Both the position numbers and the translations under genes were made by a program. The notes below the pieces were generated by a model. It saw nothing but the letters and a program-made list of their open reading frames with translations, was not told where the DNA came from and made no database searches. Shown piece after piece: positions 7,826 to 17,336 of a DNA stretch of 49,341 nt. Numbering within the stretch: position 1 is the stretch's first letter; the number at the start of each line of letters is the position of its first letter. Origin of the DNA: Candidatus Thiodiazotropha sp. (ex Epidulcina cf. delphinae) (lineage in GTDB: Bacteria; Pseudomonadota; Gammaproteobacteria; Chromatiales; Chromatiaceae); NCBI GenBank assembly GCA_025656505.1, contig JAHXHR010000009.1, forward strand, positions 1 through 49,341, in the 5' to 3' direction.

Positions 7826-8254
7826 ATGCGCACAGTCAATCAACTATTACAGGGCAAAGGGTTCGATATCGTAACCATCGATGGCGATGCCTCGGTTTTC
7901 GAGGCATTGACGCTGATGGCCGATAAGGGAATCGGCTCACTCGTGGTGCTGGACAAGGATCAAATCGTAGGTCTCTTCACCGAACGTGACTATGCCCGAG
8001 ATATCACGCTGAAAGAGCGCACCGCAAAAGAGACCAAGGTGAATGAGATCATGACCAGCCATGTGGCGGTGGCCAAGCCCGACCAGAGTATAGAAGAATG
8101 CATGGCGATCATGACGGAAAAACGTGTCCGCCATCTCCCGGTCATGGAGGATGGAAAACTGCTCGGCATCATCTCCATCGGCGATCTGGTCAAGGCGATC
8201 ATCGAAGATCAACAGTTTGTCATTGGACAGCTTGTCAGTTATATCAATGCTTGA
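7826..8254 (+). CDS. CBS-domain-pair protein
   Basis: The 142-residue protein consists of two CBS motifs and nothing else. The first (about residues 8-65) contains G-I-G-S-L-V-V-L and F-T-E-R-D-Y; the second (about 72-130) contains R-V-R-H-L-P-V-M and L-G-I-I-S-I-G-D-L-V. Such stand-alone Bateman modules bind adenosine nucleotides or NAD and act as energy sensors. The start at 7826 is preceded by AAAGAGGAG at good spacing. It stands alone, divergent from cysM. Its target is not evident from the neighbours. Confidence 0.9.
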   Translation: MRTVNQLLQGKGFDIVTIDGDASVFEALTLMADKGIGSLVVLDKDQIVGLFTERDYARDITLKERTAKETKVNEIMTSHVAVAKPDQSIEECMAIMTEKRVRHLPVMEDGKLLGIISIGDLVKAIIEDQQFVIGQLVSYINA

Positions 8255-8267
8255 ACCAGTATAGGAC

Positions 8268-8290
8268 AGTACACTAGCCCGCATTTCTCA
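8268..8290. repeat. joined half-ends of two small element families (R2 and R3)
   Basis: GACAGTACACTAG is the right end of family R2 (compare 33025-33037). It runs through a shared CTAG into CTAGCCCGCATTTCTCA, the left end of family R3 (compare 33932-33948). The partner ends are missing, so these are relics meeting at a common CTAG target, between the CBS gene and the next start. Confidence 0.6.
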
Positions 8291-8333
8291 GTGCGCCGGA
8301 AACCCAACAGGCGTTTCTCGTCGCAGGAACCCT

Positions 8334-9128
8334 ATGCTCAGGACAAAACCGCCTCGCATCGATATTGAGCGGTTGCAACATACCCAGGCAAAGGTCATCC
8401 ATCGCCGGGGATCGGACCGGCAGGTCCTCGAGCATGAGGGTCTTCGCTGGGTCAGCCTCAATGACGGCTCGATAGCGTCGATGATGCTGTTGAACGAGCC
8501 CGCCTATCCGCTTCTCGAATACATCAAGGGCCTGCTCTGTTGCCTGCTTTTTTCGCCGCGTCCCGGCAGCTTGCTCAACCTCGGCCTGGGTTGTGGGTCC
8601 ATCGAACGCTTTGTATTGTCACAACTTCCCGATATCGCACTTGTCACGGTGGAGATCGATCCGCTAATGATCGAACTCTCCAGAGACTTCTTTTATCTGC
8701 CTGCATCACATCCGGTAAGTCTTGATTCCGCAGAACGATTCCTGAAAAAGAATCAGCAAAAATTCGATATCGTTTTATGTGATATCCACCTGAAACGGGG
8801 CACAGCGACGCCATTGCGGACCTTATCGTTTTATCAGGATGCGGCACAGGCGCTTACCAAGGAGGGCGTTCTGGCATTGAACCTTCTACCATCGACTGAA
8901 GCCGAAATGGTCGATATTCTTCTGAAGATACGCAGGGTATTCCCTTGGGTGATATTGTACGATGTGGCAGCGGTTGAGAATATCCTACTCTACTGCTCAA
9001 CCTCGCCACTCCCCAATAACCCGATCCTGACCTCACGAGCGAAAAACCTGCATCAAAGGACAGGCATTGACCTGTCGCATATCTGTAAGCAGTTGATTTG
9101 GCTACCAGAGAGCATGAGTAAGCGATGA
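8334..9128 (+). CDS. spermidine-synthase-like methyltransferase-fold protein
   Basis: The 264-residue protein has the Rossmann fold of the spermidine synthase family: L-N-L-G-L-G-C-G-S-I-E-R (about residues 81-92) for nucleotide binding, the acidic V-E-I-D-P-L (about 105-110), and F-D-I-V-L-C-D (about 144-150). The loop that in true aminopropyltransferases reads roughly D-S-x-D-P-x-G-P is replaced by D-I-H-L-K-R-G-T, so polyamine synthesis is doubtful. Short proteins like this are usually annotated only as spermidine-synthase-like. The start is supported by AGGA eight bases upstream. It is a single gene between relic repeats and pdxJ, and its substrate is unknown. Confidence 0.75.
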   Translation: MLRTKPPRIDIERLQHTQAKVIHRRGSDRQVLEHEGLRWVSLNDGSIASMMLLNEPAYPLLEYIKGLLCCLLFSPRPGSLLNLGLGCGSIERFVLSQLPDIALVTVEIDPLMIELSRDFFYLPASHPVSLDSAERFLKKNQQKFDIVLCDIHLKRGTATPLRTLSFYQDAAQALTKEGVLALNLLPSTEAEMVDILLKIRRVFPWVILYDVAAVENILLYCSTSPLPNNPILTSRAKNLHQRTGIDLSHICKQLIWLPESMSKR

Positions 9129-9253
9129 AACTGATCGAAGTCATAGCAGTAGCTGATAGCTTTATACGATCTGCAAACGCTGTTTTTTAGCCGTGAATGG
9201 ACGCCAATCACCACAAATTGACGCAAATACCGTTAATAAGAATTTACGAGTGT

Positions 9254-9982
9254 TCATTTGCGGCATAATCGCTTCATCTCTCTGACCGCCCGGTCCAGAC
9301 CGGTAAAGAGCGCACGAGATATGATTGAATGGCCGATGTTGAGTTCGGTGATGCCGTCAATGGCGACAATGGCCTGCACATTGTGGTAATCGAGACCATG
9401 CCCGGCATTGACCTGAAGTCCGATGCGATTGCCGTAATCGACCGCCTTGATGATTCGTTCCAGTTCGGCATGCCGAGTCCGGTCGGACGGCGCATCGGCA
9501 TAGTGCCCGGTATGAATTTCCACCACCTGTGCACCGGATTCCTTGGCGGCCTCCAACTGTTTTGTATCGGCGTCGATAAACAGGGAAATGCGTATGCCGG
9601 CATCGTTCAATTCATTGCAATAGTCCTTCATATAGTCGAGGTTGCCGGCCACATCGAGGCCACCTTCGGTGGTCAGCTCCTGACGTTTTTCCGGCACCAA
9701 ACAGCAGTCATGGGGTCGGAAACGGGTAGCGATCGCCGCCATTTCGGCAGTAGCCGCCATCTCCAGATTCATGCGCGTCTGCAACATACCGCTCAGCATA
9801 TCCACATCCCTATCCTGAATATGCCGCCTGTCTTCCCGTAAATGCAGGGTAATGACGTCAGCGCCTGCCTGCTCCGCCGTCAGGGCGGCTTGGATCGGTT
9901 CCGGGTAGCGCGTCCCGCGCGCCTGGCGCAAGGTCGCCACGTGATCGATGTTGACGCCAAGTAGAATCCCGTTTTCAACCAT
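9254..9982 (-). CDS. pdxJ: pyridoxine 5'-phosphate synthase
   Basis: This enzyme condenses 1-deoxyxylulose 5-phosphate with 3-amino-2-oxopropyl phosphate, the last step of DXP-dependent vitamin B6 synthesis. The N-terminal [18 protein letters not shown] block (residues 7-24) is diagnostic. H-L-R-E-D-R-R-H-I and the glycine-rich N-A-G-H-G-L-D-Y near residue 190 are also typical; 242 residues is standard. It follows recO as in E. coli. Only an element of 61 bp separates the two genes, and the ATG lies 3 bp from its edge, with no good Shine-Dalgarno in between. Confidence 0.95.
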   Translation of the reverse strand: MVENGILLGVNIDHVATLRQARGTRYPEPIQAALTAEQAGADVITLHLREDRRHIQDRDVDMLSGMLQTRMNLEMAATAEMAAIATRFRPHDCCLVPEKRQELTTEGGLDVAGNLDYMKDYCNELNDAGIRISLFIDADTKQLEAAKESGAQVVEIHTGHYADAPSDRTRHAELERIIKAVDYGNRIGLQVNAGHGLDYHNVQAIVAIDGITELNIGHSIISRALFTGLDRAVREMKRLCRK

Positions 9983-9984
9983 GT

Positions 9985-10045
9985 CTAGTGTACTGTCTCA
10001 TACTAAATGCGTGATATTGTGCATTAGTATGAGACAGCACACCAG
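9985..10045. repeat. 61-bp imperfect palindrome, family R2 minimal copy
   Basis: CTAGTGTACTGTCTCATACT on the left (9985-10004) is matched by the inverted AGTATGAGACAGCACACCAG on the right (10026-10045), with a few mismatches. These are the same ends as the larger elements at 32773 and 41586, with almost all internal sequence lost. It occupies the whole gap between the recO stop and the pdxJ start. Confidence 0.8.
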
Positions 10046-10046
10046 C

Positions 10047-10751
10047 CTATTTCAAGGATTGAAAGAGCTCCCTGCTCTTGAGAGGTTTATCGCCCAGATA
10101 GAAGCTGATGATACGACGCATCAGGCATTTTGCCTCGAATGCGCCTTGCTCATCCAGCCGCTCTCCATTATCCAGGCAAATCAATGTTCGTCCATGTATG
10201 CGGGCCTCGGTTTGCCCCCCGACGGATCGCACCGGCCCCTGCTCGATGAGATAGTCATAGACCTGTTCGGGTTCTACCGGCTCGCCTGTATCGGCGGTAT
10301 GATCCAGTAACAACCCGTAACCCAGTTCCCTCATCAGCCGGCTCTCAAAATCCCGCAGGCATTGATCCGCCGGCTCCTCCGAAGCGAGCCGTGCAAGCTG
10401 TTGATGATACAGAAGATAGAGGGAGGGATAGGGATCCTCCCGCTGCAGGAGACGCATCAGCAATTCATTCAAATAGAATCCGCAATAGATCTTCTCGCCG
10501 GCCAAGCGATAGGGACGTCCATCGGCCTCCACACCGACAAGACTCTTTACCTCGCCCCGACCGCTGAGTGAGACCCGTAAAGGCCCGAAGGGCTGTAGCA
10601 GCATGGCGCGGGATGAGCGTCCCGATTTCGCGCCCCGTGCGATGGCGGGCAATCTGCCTTGGTCGGGCGTGAACAGCTCCAGCAGAAGACTGGTATTGCG
10701 ATAGTCTCGCCGATGGATGACAAATGCGGGGATCAGTTCAAACCGCGACAC
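10047..10751 (-). CDS. recO: DNA repair protein RecO
   Basis: RecO loads RecA onto SSB-coated single strands in the RecFOR pathway. The 234-residue product starts with the OB-fold part (A-F-V-I-H-R-R-D-Y-R-N-T-S-L-L-L-E-L-F-T, about residues 9-28), has the G-R-L-P-A-I-A-R-G-A-K strand, and ends in the helical domain with L-L-Q-R-E-D-P-Y-P. The zinc-binding cysteines of Gram-positive RecO are absent, as in other gammaproteobacteria. It lies 18 bp after era, in the rnc-era-recO-pdxJ order that is conserved in the class. Confidence 0.92.
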   Translation of the reverse strand: MSRFELIPAFVIHRRDYRNTSLLLELFTPDQGRLPAIARGAKSGRSSRAMLLQPFGPLRVSLSGRGEVKSLVGVEADGRPYRLAGEKIYCGFYLNELLMRLLQREDPYPSLYLLYHQQLARLASEEPADQCLRDFESRLMRELGYGLLLDHTADTGEPVEPEQVYDYLIEQGPVRSVGGQTEARIHGRTLICLDNGERLDEQGAFEAKCLMRRIISFYLGDKPLKSRELFQSLK

Positions 10752-10769
10752 AGGCGATGTCTCTAAGCG

Positions 10770-11666
10770 TTATTCACCATAGCCCAGGCGCACCAGGGCG
10801 GCTTCATCGCCGGCCCAACTCTTCTTCACCTTCACCCACAACTCGAGATGAACCTTGCAATCAAAAAAGCGTTGCATGGCCTTTCTTGCCTGGGTGGCCA
10901 CCTCTTTCAAGGCATGCCCATGCTTGCCGATAATGATACCCTTTTGTCCTGGTTTCTCCACCCAGATGACGGCATTGATGCGATACAGGCCGGTCTGTTC
11001 CTCAAAGCGTTCAATCTCGATAGAGACGGCGTAGGGTAACTCCTCGGCATATCGCCGCGTGATCTGCTCACGAATCAACTCGGCGGCAAAAAACTTTTCC
11101 GGCCGATCGGTCAGTTGATCGTCGGGATAGGGATTCTCGCCCTCGGGTAAGCGTTTCAGCACCAGATCCTCGAGGGTTTGCAGGTTATGGCCGCCCTTGG
11201 CCGATATCGGAACGATCTCTAGGAAGGGATGGCGCAGCGACATTTCGGTGAGATAGGGTAACAGGGTCTCTTTCCGCTTTAACCGATCGACTTTGTTGAC
11301 CACCAGGATAACGGGTATATCGCTCTGTTTGATCAGGCCCAGCACCTTTTCATCCTCTATGGTCCAACGCAGGGCCTCGACCATGAAGATCACCAGATCC
11401 ACATCCGCCAAGGCTGTCTTGGCGGTACGATTGAGATAACGATTCATGGCATTGTCGCTGCGGTCGTGAATGCCGGGGGTATCCACATAGACTATCTGAC
11501 CCGTCTGTAGGCTCTTGATACCCAGGATAGTGTGACGAGTGGTCTGCGCCTTGTGTGAGGTTATCGCCAGCCTGACGCCGAGAAGACGATTCAAGAGTGT
11601 CGACTTACCCACGTTCGGACGCCCGACAATGACGGTATAACCGCAATGGTTAGCGCCTTCATTCAT
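10770..11666 (-). CDS. era: GTPase Era
   Basis: Era is an essential GTPase that binds the 3' end of 16S rRNA during 30S assembly. The P-loop G-R-P-N-V-G-K-S-T lies at residues 15-23, G2/G3 as Q-T-T-R-H and D-T-P-G-I-H, and N-K-V-D at about 125-128. The C-terminal KH domain contains the G-I-I-I-G-K-H-G loop (about 244-251). The 298-residue length is normal. Its start overlaps the rnc stop by 8 bp, the usual translational coupling of these genes. Confidence 0.97.
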   Translation of the reverse strand: MNEGANHCGYTVIVGRPNVGKSTLLNRLLGVRLAITSHKAQTTRHTILGIKSLQTGQIVYVDTPGIHDRSDNAMNRYLNRTAKTALADVDLVIFMVEALRWTIEDEKVLGLIKQSDIPVILVVNKVDRLKRKETLLPYLTEMSLRHPFLEIVPISAKGGHNLQTLEDLVLKRLPEGENPYPDDQLTDRPEKFFAAELIREQITRRYAEELPYAVSIEIERFEEQTGLYRINAVIWVEKPGQKGIIIGKHGHALKEVATQARKAMQRFFDCKVHLELWVKVKKSWAGDEAALVRLGYGE

Positions 11667-12336
11667 GCTTTAATACCATCAGCATTTGCGATGCGGCATC
11701 CTGTTCGGCCTTTCTCCTGCTGGTGCCCCGACCGATCGTCCGTTGCTCAAGCTCCGGGATCTCGCAAAACATGCTGAATACCTGGTCGTGGGGATCGCCG
11801 CTGACATCCATGATTTCATAGCCGGGCAAACCAATCCTCTTCGCCTGCAGGTATTCCTGCAGTTGCGTCTTCGGATCCTTTTGATGACCCTCCAGACTCA
11901 ATCCTCGAAGGTGCCGGGTGAATATCCGCAGAATCACTTCACGGCTCGCCGGATAACCGCCATCGAGGTAGATTGCCGCCAGAATCGCCTCGACGCTGTC
12001 CGCCAGAATGGAGTCTCTGCTCTGTCCACCACTTCGCAGTTCGCCCTGCCCCAGGTTGAGATAGTCGCCAAGCTTGAACTCACGCGCTATCCCGGCAAGG
12101 GTGTCACGTTTGACCAGGTGTGCGCGCAAACGGCTTAACTGACCCTCGGTCGCCTGTTTGAAATGCTGATACAGCGCATCGGCTATGACAAACCCCAAGA
12201 TGGCATCGCCTAGGTACTCCAGACGCTCGTTGTTCCCCCCCCCCGCGCTGCGATGGGTCAGCGCCTGTTCAATCAACCGGGGGGCATGGAAGTGATAGCC
12301 CAGATCTCGGCAGAGCCTATCGACATCCGCTTTCAA
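11659..12336 (-). CDS. rnc: ribonuclease III
   Basis: This endonuclease cuts double-stranded RNA during rRNA maturation and some mRNA decay. The signature N-E-R-L-E-Y-L-G-D-A-I-L (residues 36-47) supplies the metal-binding Glu and Asp; the second acidic patch is D-S-V-E-A-I-L-A-A-I-Y-L-D-G-G. A double-stranded RNA-binding domain occupies about residues 150-225, ending with the G-x-G-x-S-R-R-K-A-E-Q-D-A-A pattern. The 225 residues are standard. It overlaps the DUF4845 stop by 4 bp and the era start by 8 bp. Confidence 0.97.
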   Translation of the reverse strand: MKADVDRLCRDLGYHFHAPRLIEQALTHRSAGGGNNERLEYLGDAILGFVIADALYQHFKQATEGQLSRLRAHLVKRDTLAGIAREFKLGDYLNLGQGELRSGGQSRDSILADSVEAILAAIYLDGGYPASREVILRIFTRHLRGLSLEGHQKDPKTQLQEYLQAKRIGLPGYEIMDVSGDPHDQVFSMFCEIPELEQRTIGRGTSRRKAEQDAASQMLMVLKHE

Positions 12337-12707
12337 TTGGCAATCAACTCGACTGTTTCATCGAAGGTCATGACCAGCGAGATATTGGCCACGATCGGCC
12401 GGCGCTCTTCATAGGCGATATTGATCGTGGTGACGCCGCTTGCCCGTTTGATGGAGATATGGTCCTTGTTGACATGGCGTATGCTGTTGATATCCAGGCG
12501 TTTCATAATCATGCTGCGCAATTCCCTGACCGATTTTCGCTCAGCGAAGGGTTCCTGCTTGACCGATTCCATGACCGTTTTCACCGAAAAATGGTCAAGA
12601 TAAACTGGGCTGATCTTGATTCCGACCATCACCAGAAAGCCTGCAATGATCAGGATAACCAGCCAACTGATGAAGGTGAGTCCACGTTGTTTCCGTATAG
12701 AGTGCAT
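12333..12707 (-). CDS. DUF4845 membrane protein
   Basis: The 124-residue protein has a short basic N-terminus, one hydrophobic segment (about residues 9-27, F-I-S-W-L-V-I-L-I-I-A-G-F), and a periplasmic remainder with K-I-S-P-V-Y-L-D-H-F. This fits the DUF4845 family. The family sits between lepB and rnc in many proteobacteria; its role is unknown, although its position beside the signal peptidase gene suggests work at the membrane. It overlaps rnc by 4 bp and follows lepB by about 45 bp. Confidence 0.85.
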   Translation of the reverse strand: MHSIRKQRGLTFISWLVILIIAGFLVMVGIKISPVYLDHFSVKTVMESVKQEPFAERKSVRELRSMIMKRLDINSIRHVNKDHISIKRASGVTTINIAYEERRPIVANISLVMTFDETVELIAN

Positions 12708-12752
12708 TCGAACTGCCTCGACTAAGTTACTAACCCGAAGGATGATTATTGC

Positions 12753-13598
12753 TCAATCAATACCCTTGCCGATCCTCTCCCAGGCAATGGGGGGGAAGGC
12801 GCCGATCTCAGAATCCCAGTTCATCCAGATGCCGAATGCCTTGCCGACGAGATTCTCCTCAGGCACAAGTCCCCAGCAACGGCTGTCATTGCTATTGTCC
12901 CGGTTATCGCCCATCACGAAATAGCGGCCCTCCGGGATGGTGATCGGCCCGTTTCCCAGCACCCGGCAACCCATCGGCAGGTCCGGCGCCAGGGGATTGA
13001 TCAATAAAGCGTGTTCCGTGCCGTCCAGGCTCTCCATGGCCATCACGGCCCCTGTCATGCGCTCACCGCTGCCGACACCGGTGTATTGTCCCACGGGCGT
13101 CTGCGGCATGGCCTCTCCGTTGACATACAAGGTTTTGTTTCGATAGTAGATGGTATCGCCCGGCACGGCCACCACCCGTTTGATATAGTCCACCCAAGGT
13201 TGCTTTGGGTAGCGGAATACAACAGGATCGCCACGCTGCGGCTCTCCCAGATCGATGATTTTTTCATTCAGCACCGGCAGACGTATGCCGTAGCTGAACT
13301 TATTGACCAGGATAAAGTCCCCGATCAGCAACGTCGGCATCATCGAGCCGGAAGGGATGCGAAAGGGCTCCACGAGAAACGAGCGCAGTATCAGGACCGC
13401 AAAGATCACTGGAAAAAAAGAGCGTGAGTATTCGACAATCAGGGGTTCCTTCCTCGCCGTCTGAACATGATCCGTCTCTCTTCCTTCATCGGCAATGAGC
13501 TTACGCCGTTTCGGTGCGAGTAAAATGCTGTCCAAGAGCCAGATACCCCCCGTCAGGGCGCTGGCGACGACAAGAAATGTTGGAAAATCAAAATTCAT
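12753..13598 (-). CDS. lepB: signal peptidase I
   Basis: The leader peptidase removes signal peptides at the outer face of the inner membrane. Two N-terminal membrane segments (about residues 6-26 and 60-77) precede the catalytic block I-P-S-G-S-M-M-P-T-L, with nucleophile Ser85. The general-base Lys140 lies in Y-I-K-R-V-V-A-V-P-G-D. The closing G-D-N-R-D-N-S-N-D-S-R box is near residue 235. The 281-residue length matches gammaproteobacterial LepB. It follows lepA by 90 bp, with a half copy of the R1 repeat in that gap. Confidence 0.96.
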   Translation of the reverse strand: MNFDFPTFLVVASALTGGIWLLDSILLAPKRRKLIADEGRETDHVQTARKEPLIVEYSRSFFPVIFAVLILRSFLVEPFRIPSGSMMPTLLIGDFILVNKFSYGIRLPVLNEKIIDLGEPQRGDPVVFRYPKQPWVDYIKRVVAVPGDTIYYRNKTLYVNGEAMPQTPVGQYTGVGSGERMTGAVMAMESLDGTEHALLINPLAPDLPMGCRVLGNGPITIPEGRYFVMGDNRDNSNDSRCWGLVPEENLVGKAFGIWMNWDSEIGAFPPIAWERIGKGID

Positions 13599-13688
13599 GG
13601 TTTATGCGTATCCTCTCCCAATGTACCACCATCATTTTTTCGAAGCTAAGTCTGTTAAATTTCATCATAGTGATAAGTTGCCGGGTTA

Positions 13689-15494
13689 CTAATTATCCTT
13701 GCCCACCTGCAATACGGCAAGAAAGGCATCCTGCGGAATCTCGACCTTGCCGACCTGCTTCATGCGCTTTTTACCCGCTTTCTGCTTTTCCAATAGTTTA
13801 CGTTTTCGGGTGATATCGCCGCCGTAACATTTGGCGGTGACATTTTTACGCAAGGCCTTTACCGTTGTGCGGGCAATGATTTTGCTGCCGATGGCGGCCT
13901 GAATGGCAACCTCGAACATCTGTCGCGGAATAATCTCCTTCATCTTCGAAGTCAAATCACGGCCGCGGCCCTGTGCATGATCCCGGTGTACGATCAGCGA
14001 CAGGGCATCCACCTGCTCACCGTTAATCAGGATATCCAGCTTCACCAGGGGCGATGCCTGAAAGTGAGTGAATTCGTACTCGAATGAGGCATAACCACGG
14101 CTCACCGACTTGAGGCGGTCGAAGAAATCGAGCACCACCTCATTCATCGGCAGTTGATAGCTCAACTGCACCTGTCCCGCCAGGTATTGCATGTTCTTCT
14201 GCACGCCACGCCTCTCGATACAGAGGGTGATCACATTGCCCAGGTAGTCCTGCGGAACCAGAATCGTCGCAACGATGATCGGTTCGCGCACCTCCTCGAT
14301 CTTGCCGGGATCGGGCAGCGCCGAGGGATTCTCGATATGGATCAGTGCCCCATCGTTCTTCAACACCTCATAGACAACCGAGGGGGCTGTGGTAATCAGA
14401 TCGAGGTCGTACTCACGCTCCAGACGCTCCTGCACGATCTCCATGTGCAACATACCGAGAAAACCGCAGCGAAAGCCGAATCCCAGGGCCAGGGACGTCT
14501 CGGGTTCATAATGCAGGGCGGCATCGTTGAGACGCAGCTTCTGCAATGCATCCCGTAAATCCTCGTAATCGTCGGAGTTGACGGGGTAGAGTCCGGAAAA
14601 GACCCGGGGGCGCATCTCTTCGAAACCCGGCAGCGGCTCAGATGCCTGACGGTTTTCCAGAGTGATGGTATCGCCCACCGGCGCCCCGTCGATCTCCTTG
14701 ATGCCGGCAATCACATAACCGACCTCGCCTGATCCCAATTTCGGCTTGTCCATCTGTTTGGGAGTAAACACCCCCACCTTCTCCACCTGGAACACCCGCC
14801 CGCTGGACATGATCCGCATCTTATCCTTAAGTCTTATGACGCCGTTCATAACCCGGATCAATGAGATGACCCCCACATAGGGATCGAACCAGGAATCGAT
14901 AATCAACGCCTGCAGCGGGGCATCACCATCACCGCTGGGCGGTGGTATGGTGGCCACCAGTTGCTCCAGCAACTCATCAATGCCTAACCCTGTCTTGGCG
15001 CTTACGCGAATGGCATGCCCGGCATCGATACCGATGATCTCCTCGATTTCATTGATCACCCGATCCGGTTCGGCAGAGGGTAGATCGATCTTATTCAGCA
15101 CCGGCAGGACTTCCAGGCCCTGTTCGATGGCAGTGTAACAGTTGGCGACACTCTGCGCCTCCACCCCCTGGGCGGCGTCCACGATCAGCAGCGCCCCTTC
15201 GCAGGCGGAGAGGGAGCGGGAAACCTCATAAGAGAAATCCACATGGCCGGGGGTATCGATAAAATTGAGTTGGTAGGTCTCTCCATCCTCGGCGTGGTAA
15301 TCGAGGGTCACGCTCTGCGCCTTGATGGTGATGCCCCGTTCGCGCTCCAATTCCATGGAGTCGCAGACCTGCTCGGCCATCTCTCGCTCGCTAAGACCGC
15401 CACAGCGCTGAATAAACCGATCCGCAATGGTCGATTTACCATGATCGATATGGGCAATGATCGAGAAGTTGCGGATATGTCGCAAGTCAGCCAT
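13689..15494 (-). CDS. lepA: elongation factor 4 (LepA), ribosome-associated GTPase
   Basis: LepA is an EF-G paralogue acting on ribosomes in assembly and initiation. The P-loop A-H-I-D-H-G-K-S-T lies at residues 14-22, G3 as D-T-P-G-H-V-D-F, and N-K-I-D near residue 132. The C-terminal domain special to LepA, with [22 protein letters not shown], is complete. At 601 residues it is full length. Transcription into it from mucD-grx is probably stopped by the hairpin at 15523-15547. Its stop codon touches a half R1 repeat. Confidence 0.97.
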   Translation of the reverse strand: MADLRHIRNFSIIAHIDHGKSTIADRFIQRCGGLSEREMAEQVCDSMELERERGITIKAQSVTLDYHAEDGETYQLNFIDTPGHVDFSYEVSRSLSACEGALLIVDAAQGVEAQSVANCYTAIEQGLEVLPVLNKIDLPSAEPDRVINEIEEIIGIDAGHAIRVSAKTGLGIDELLEQLVATIPPPSGDGDAPLQALIIDSWFDPYVGVISLIRVMNGVIRLKDKMRIMSSGRVFQVEKVGVFTPKQMDKPKLGSGEVGYVIAGIKEIDGAPVGDTITLENRQASEPLPGFEEMRPRVFSGLYPVNSDDYEDLRDALQKLRLNDAALHYEPETSLALGFGFRCGFLGMLHMEIVQERLEREYDLDLITTAPSVVYEVLKNDGALIHIENPSALPDPGKIEEVREPIIVATILVPQDYLGNVITLCIERRGVQKNMQYLAGQVQLSYQLPMNEVVLDFFDRLKSVSRGYASFEYEFTHFQASPLVKLDILINGEQVDALSLIVHRDHAQGRGRDLTSKMKEIIPRQMFEVAIQAAIGSKIIARTTVKALRKNVTAKCYGGDITRKRKLLEKQKAGKKRMKQVGKVEIPQDAFLAVLQVGKDN

Positions 15495-15522
15495 AGGGCT
15501 AGTGTACCTACCAATAAAATGA

Positions 15523-15547
15523 GAAACGCCCCGTTTCGGGGCGTTTC
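15523..15547 (-). terminator. rho-independent terminator after the rpoE-mucD-grx unit
   Basis: GAAACGCCCC (15523-15532) pairs perfectly with GGGGCGTTTC (15538-15547) around a five-base loop. On the minus strand the stem is followed by TCATTTTATT. It lies 28 bp beyond the grx stop and 29 bp before the lepA start, so it should isolate lepA from the envelope-stress transcript. Confidence 0.8.
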
Positions 15548-15574
15548 AACCGTCGCCGGGTTGATAATACCAAA

Positions 15575-15817
15575 TCACGCGCCTTGCAAATAGCTCAGCA
15601 GCGTCGCCTGATCGAGAAAATGCTCACTCAGGCAACGACCCTGGGCATTCTCGAGGACCGGCACCCGGGTATGGTACTTTTCGCGTATCTCAGGCCTTCG
15701 GTCAATATCGACCTCAACCAGGTCAAACACCCACTCCGCACGCAAACGCGCCAGATCCTCCAGCATGTCTTCGCAGAGATGGCAGTCCCGGCGATAGTAG
15801 AAGTGCAGGCAACTCAC
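15575..15817 (-). CDS. glutaredoxin-family protein
   Basis: The 80-residue protein has a single thioredoxin-like fold with the redox pair R-D-C-H-L-C-E (Cys at about residues 12 and 15) and the cis-proline in T-R-V-P-V-L (about 51-56). It belongs to the short glutaredoxin-like group (DUF836 type) and would reduce disulfides in the cytosol. It overlaps the mucD stop by 4 bp, so it is the last gene of the sigma-E unit. This placement hints at a link with envelope or oxidative stress. Confidence 0.85.
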   Translation of the reverse strand: MSCLHFYYRRDCHLCEDMLEDLARLRAEWVFDLVEVDIDRRPEIREKYHTRVPVLENAQGRCLSEHFLDQATLLSYLQGA

Positions 15818-17250
15818 GCTTCAGGCACTCTCAAGGCGAGGAAGATCGGTCCCGTGTTACGATGCACCAGCAGGGCTACGGTCTTGTCAGCCGGCAACTC
15901 CTTGACCAGCCGATTGAAGTGCTCTACGCCCTCGACTTCACGGTTGTTCATCATGGTAATGATGTCGCCCTGTTGAATTCCAGCCTCCCTGGCCGCCTGT
16001 CCCGTGGCGGATTCAACCAACACGCCTCGGCGCGAAGGCAGTTTCAACTGCCGGCGTAATGGCTCGCTGACCGAAGAGACCATCAGGCCAAGGCGGTTTT
16101 CCGATACCTTCGGCGCCCGATTCCCGGCAAGCTCCAGGGTATCATCCGACGGCAGTTCGCCGATATTCACCTTCACCTGCTTGGTCTTGCCGTTACGCAG
16201 GATCTTCAATTCAGCCGGTTTGTCCACATTGCTGCCGCCCACCAACGGAGGCAGTTCGGAGGAGGTCGCTATCTTCGTCCCATTGAACACCAGAATCACA
16301 TCGCCCACCCGCAGGCCGGCCTTCTCCGACGGACTGTCAGGCAATACACGGGCGATCAGCGCCCCTCTCGGGTGATCCATGTTGAAACTGTCGGCCAGGT
16401 CATTGGTCACGTCCTGAATCAGCACCCCCAACCAGCCGCGTGTGACGCGCCCGCGAGTCTTGAGCTGCTCAGCGACATTAATCGCCACCTCGATGGGGAT
16501 GGCGAAGGAGAGCCCCATGAAGCCGCCCGAACGACTGTAGATCTGGGAATTGATTCCAACCACCTTACCGTCAAGATTGAACAGAGGACCGCCGGAGTTA
16601 CCGGGATTGATCGCTACATCGGTCTGAATGAAGGGAACATAGTTCTCGCTCGGCAGATTCCGGCCTTTTGCACTGACGATACCCGCAGTGACTGAGTGGT
16701 CGAAACCAAACGGGGAGCCGATGGCCAATACCCATTCCCCAACCTTGAGCCGCTCAGAATCGCCGATCTCAACCACGGGCAGATCATCGGCATCGATTTT
16801 GATCAGGGCGATATCGCTACGCTCGTCCTTGCCGATCACTTCGGCAACGAATTCCCTGCGGTCATTCATGCGCACCAGGATTTGATCCGCTTCCTCCACG
16901 ACATGGTTGTTGGTGAGGATATAGCCATCCTCGGAGAGGATGAACCCTGATCCCAAAGAGCGCTTTTCCGACCCCTCCTCGGGCAATTGGAAACCATGAT
17001 TGCCAAAAAACTTTCTCATTAAGTCACCCAGCGGGCTGCCTTCGGGAAAATCTTGCAGATCGGGGATATTGAATGGCTGTCTATGCCGGCGAATCAACTG
17101 CTGTTTGGTGCTGATATTGACCACTGACGGGGCATTCCGCTCAGCCAGATCGGTAAAATCAGGTAGCCCGCGCGCTTGCAGAGGCAACATGAACAAGAGC
17201 CCCAGTGTCGTTGCTGCGAAGATTCGTATGGGGAATTTAATGTCTCTCAT
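15814..17250 (-). CDS. mucD: periplasmic serine protease of the DegP/DegQ/MucD type
   Basis: A quality-control protease and chaperone of the periplasm. From the ATG at 17250 (preceded by AGGAG) the 478-residue product has a signal peptide (about residues 1-26, ending near Q-A-R-G). The trypsin-like triad is His in T-N-N-H-V-V, Asp in S-D-I-A-L-I and Ser in G-N-S-G-G-P-L-F. Two PDZ domains follow, the first opening with R-G-W-L-G-V. It closes the rpoE-rseA-rseB-rseC group, the MucD position of Pseudomonas. It is therefore probably both a sigma-E target and a check on sigma-E activation. Confidence 0.94.
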   Translation of the reverse strand: MRDIKFPIRIFAATTLGLLFMLPLQARGLPDFTDLAERNAPSVVNISTKQQLIRRHRQPFNIPDLQDFPEGSPLGDLMRKFFGNHGFQLPEEGSEKRSLGSGFILSEDGYILTNNHVVEEADQILVRMNDRREFVAEVIGKDERSDIALIKIDADDLPVVEIGDSERLKVGEWVLAIGSPFGFDHSVTAGIVSAKGRNLPSENYVPFIQTDVAINPGNSGGPLFNLDGKVVGINSQIYSRSGGFMGLSFAIPIEVAINVAEQLKTRGRVTRGWLGVLIQDVTNDLADSFNMDHPRGALIARVLPDSPSEKAGLRVGDVILVFNGTKIATSSELPPLVGGSNVDKPAELKILRNGKTKQVKVNIGELPSDDTLELAGNRAPKVSENRLGLMVSSVSEPLRRQLKLPSRRGVLVESATGQAAREAGIQQGDIITMMNNREVEGVEHFNRLVKELPADKTVALLVHRNTGPIFLALRVPEA

Positions 17251-17336
17251 GAAACAGCTCCTGGAGGATACTATTGGATCTAGTGTGGTGTAACATATAA
17301 ACTGCACTGATCAGCGAGACGCTAAGCCGTCAGCTG

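Noticed and set aside
15499-15507. CTAGTGTAC next to the lepA start as another R2 end
   Set aside because: Only nine bases match the R2 end and no partner is present; too short to call.
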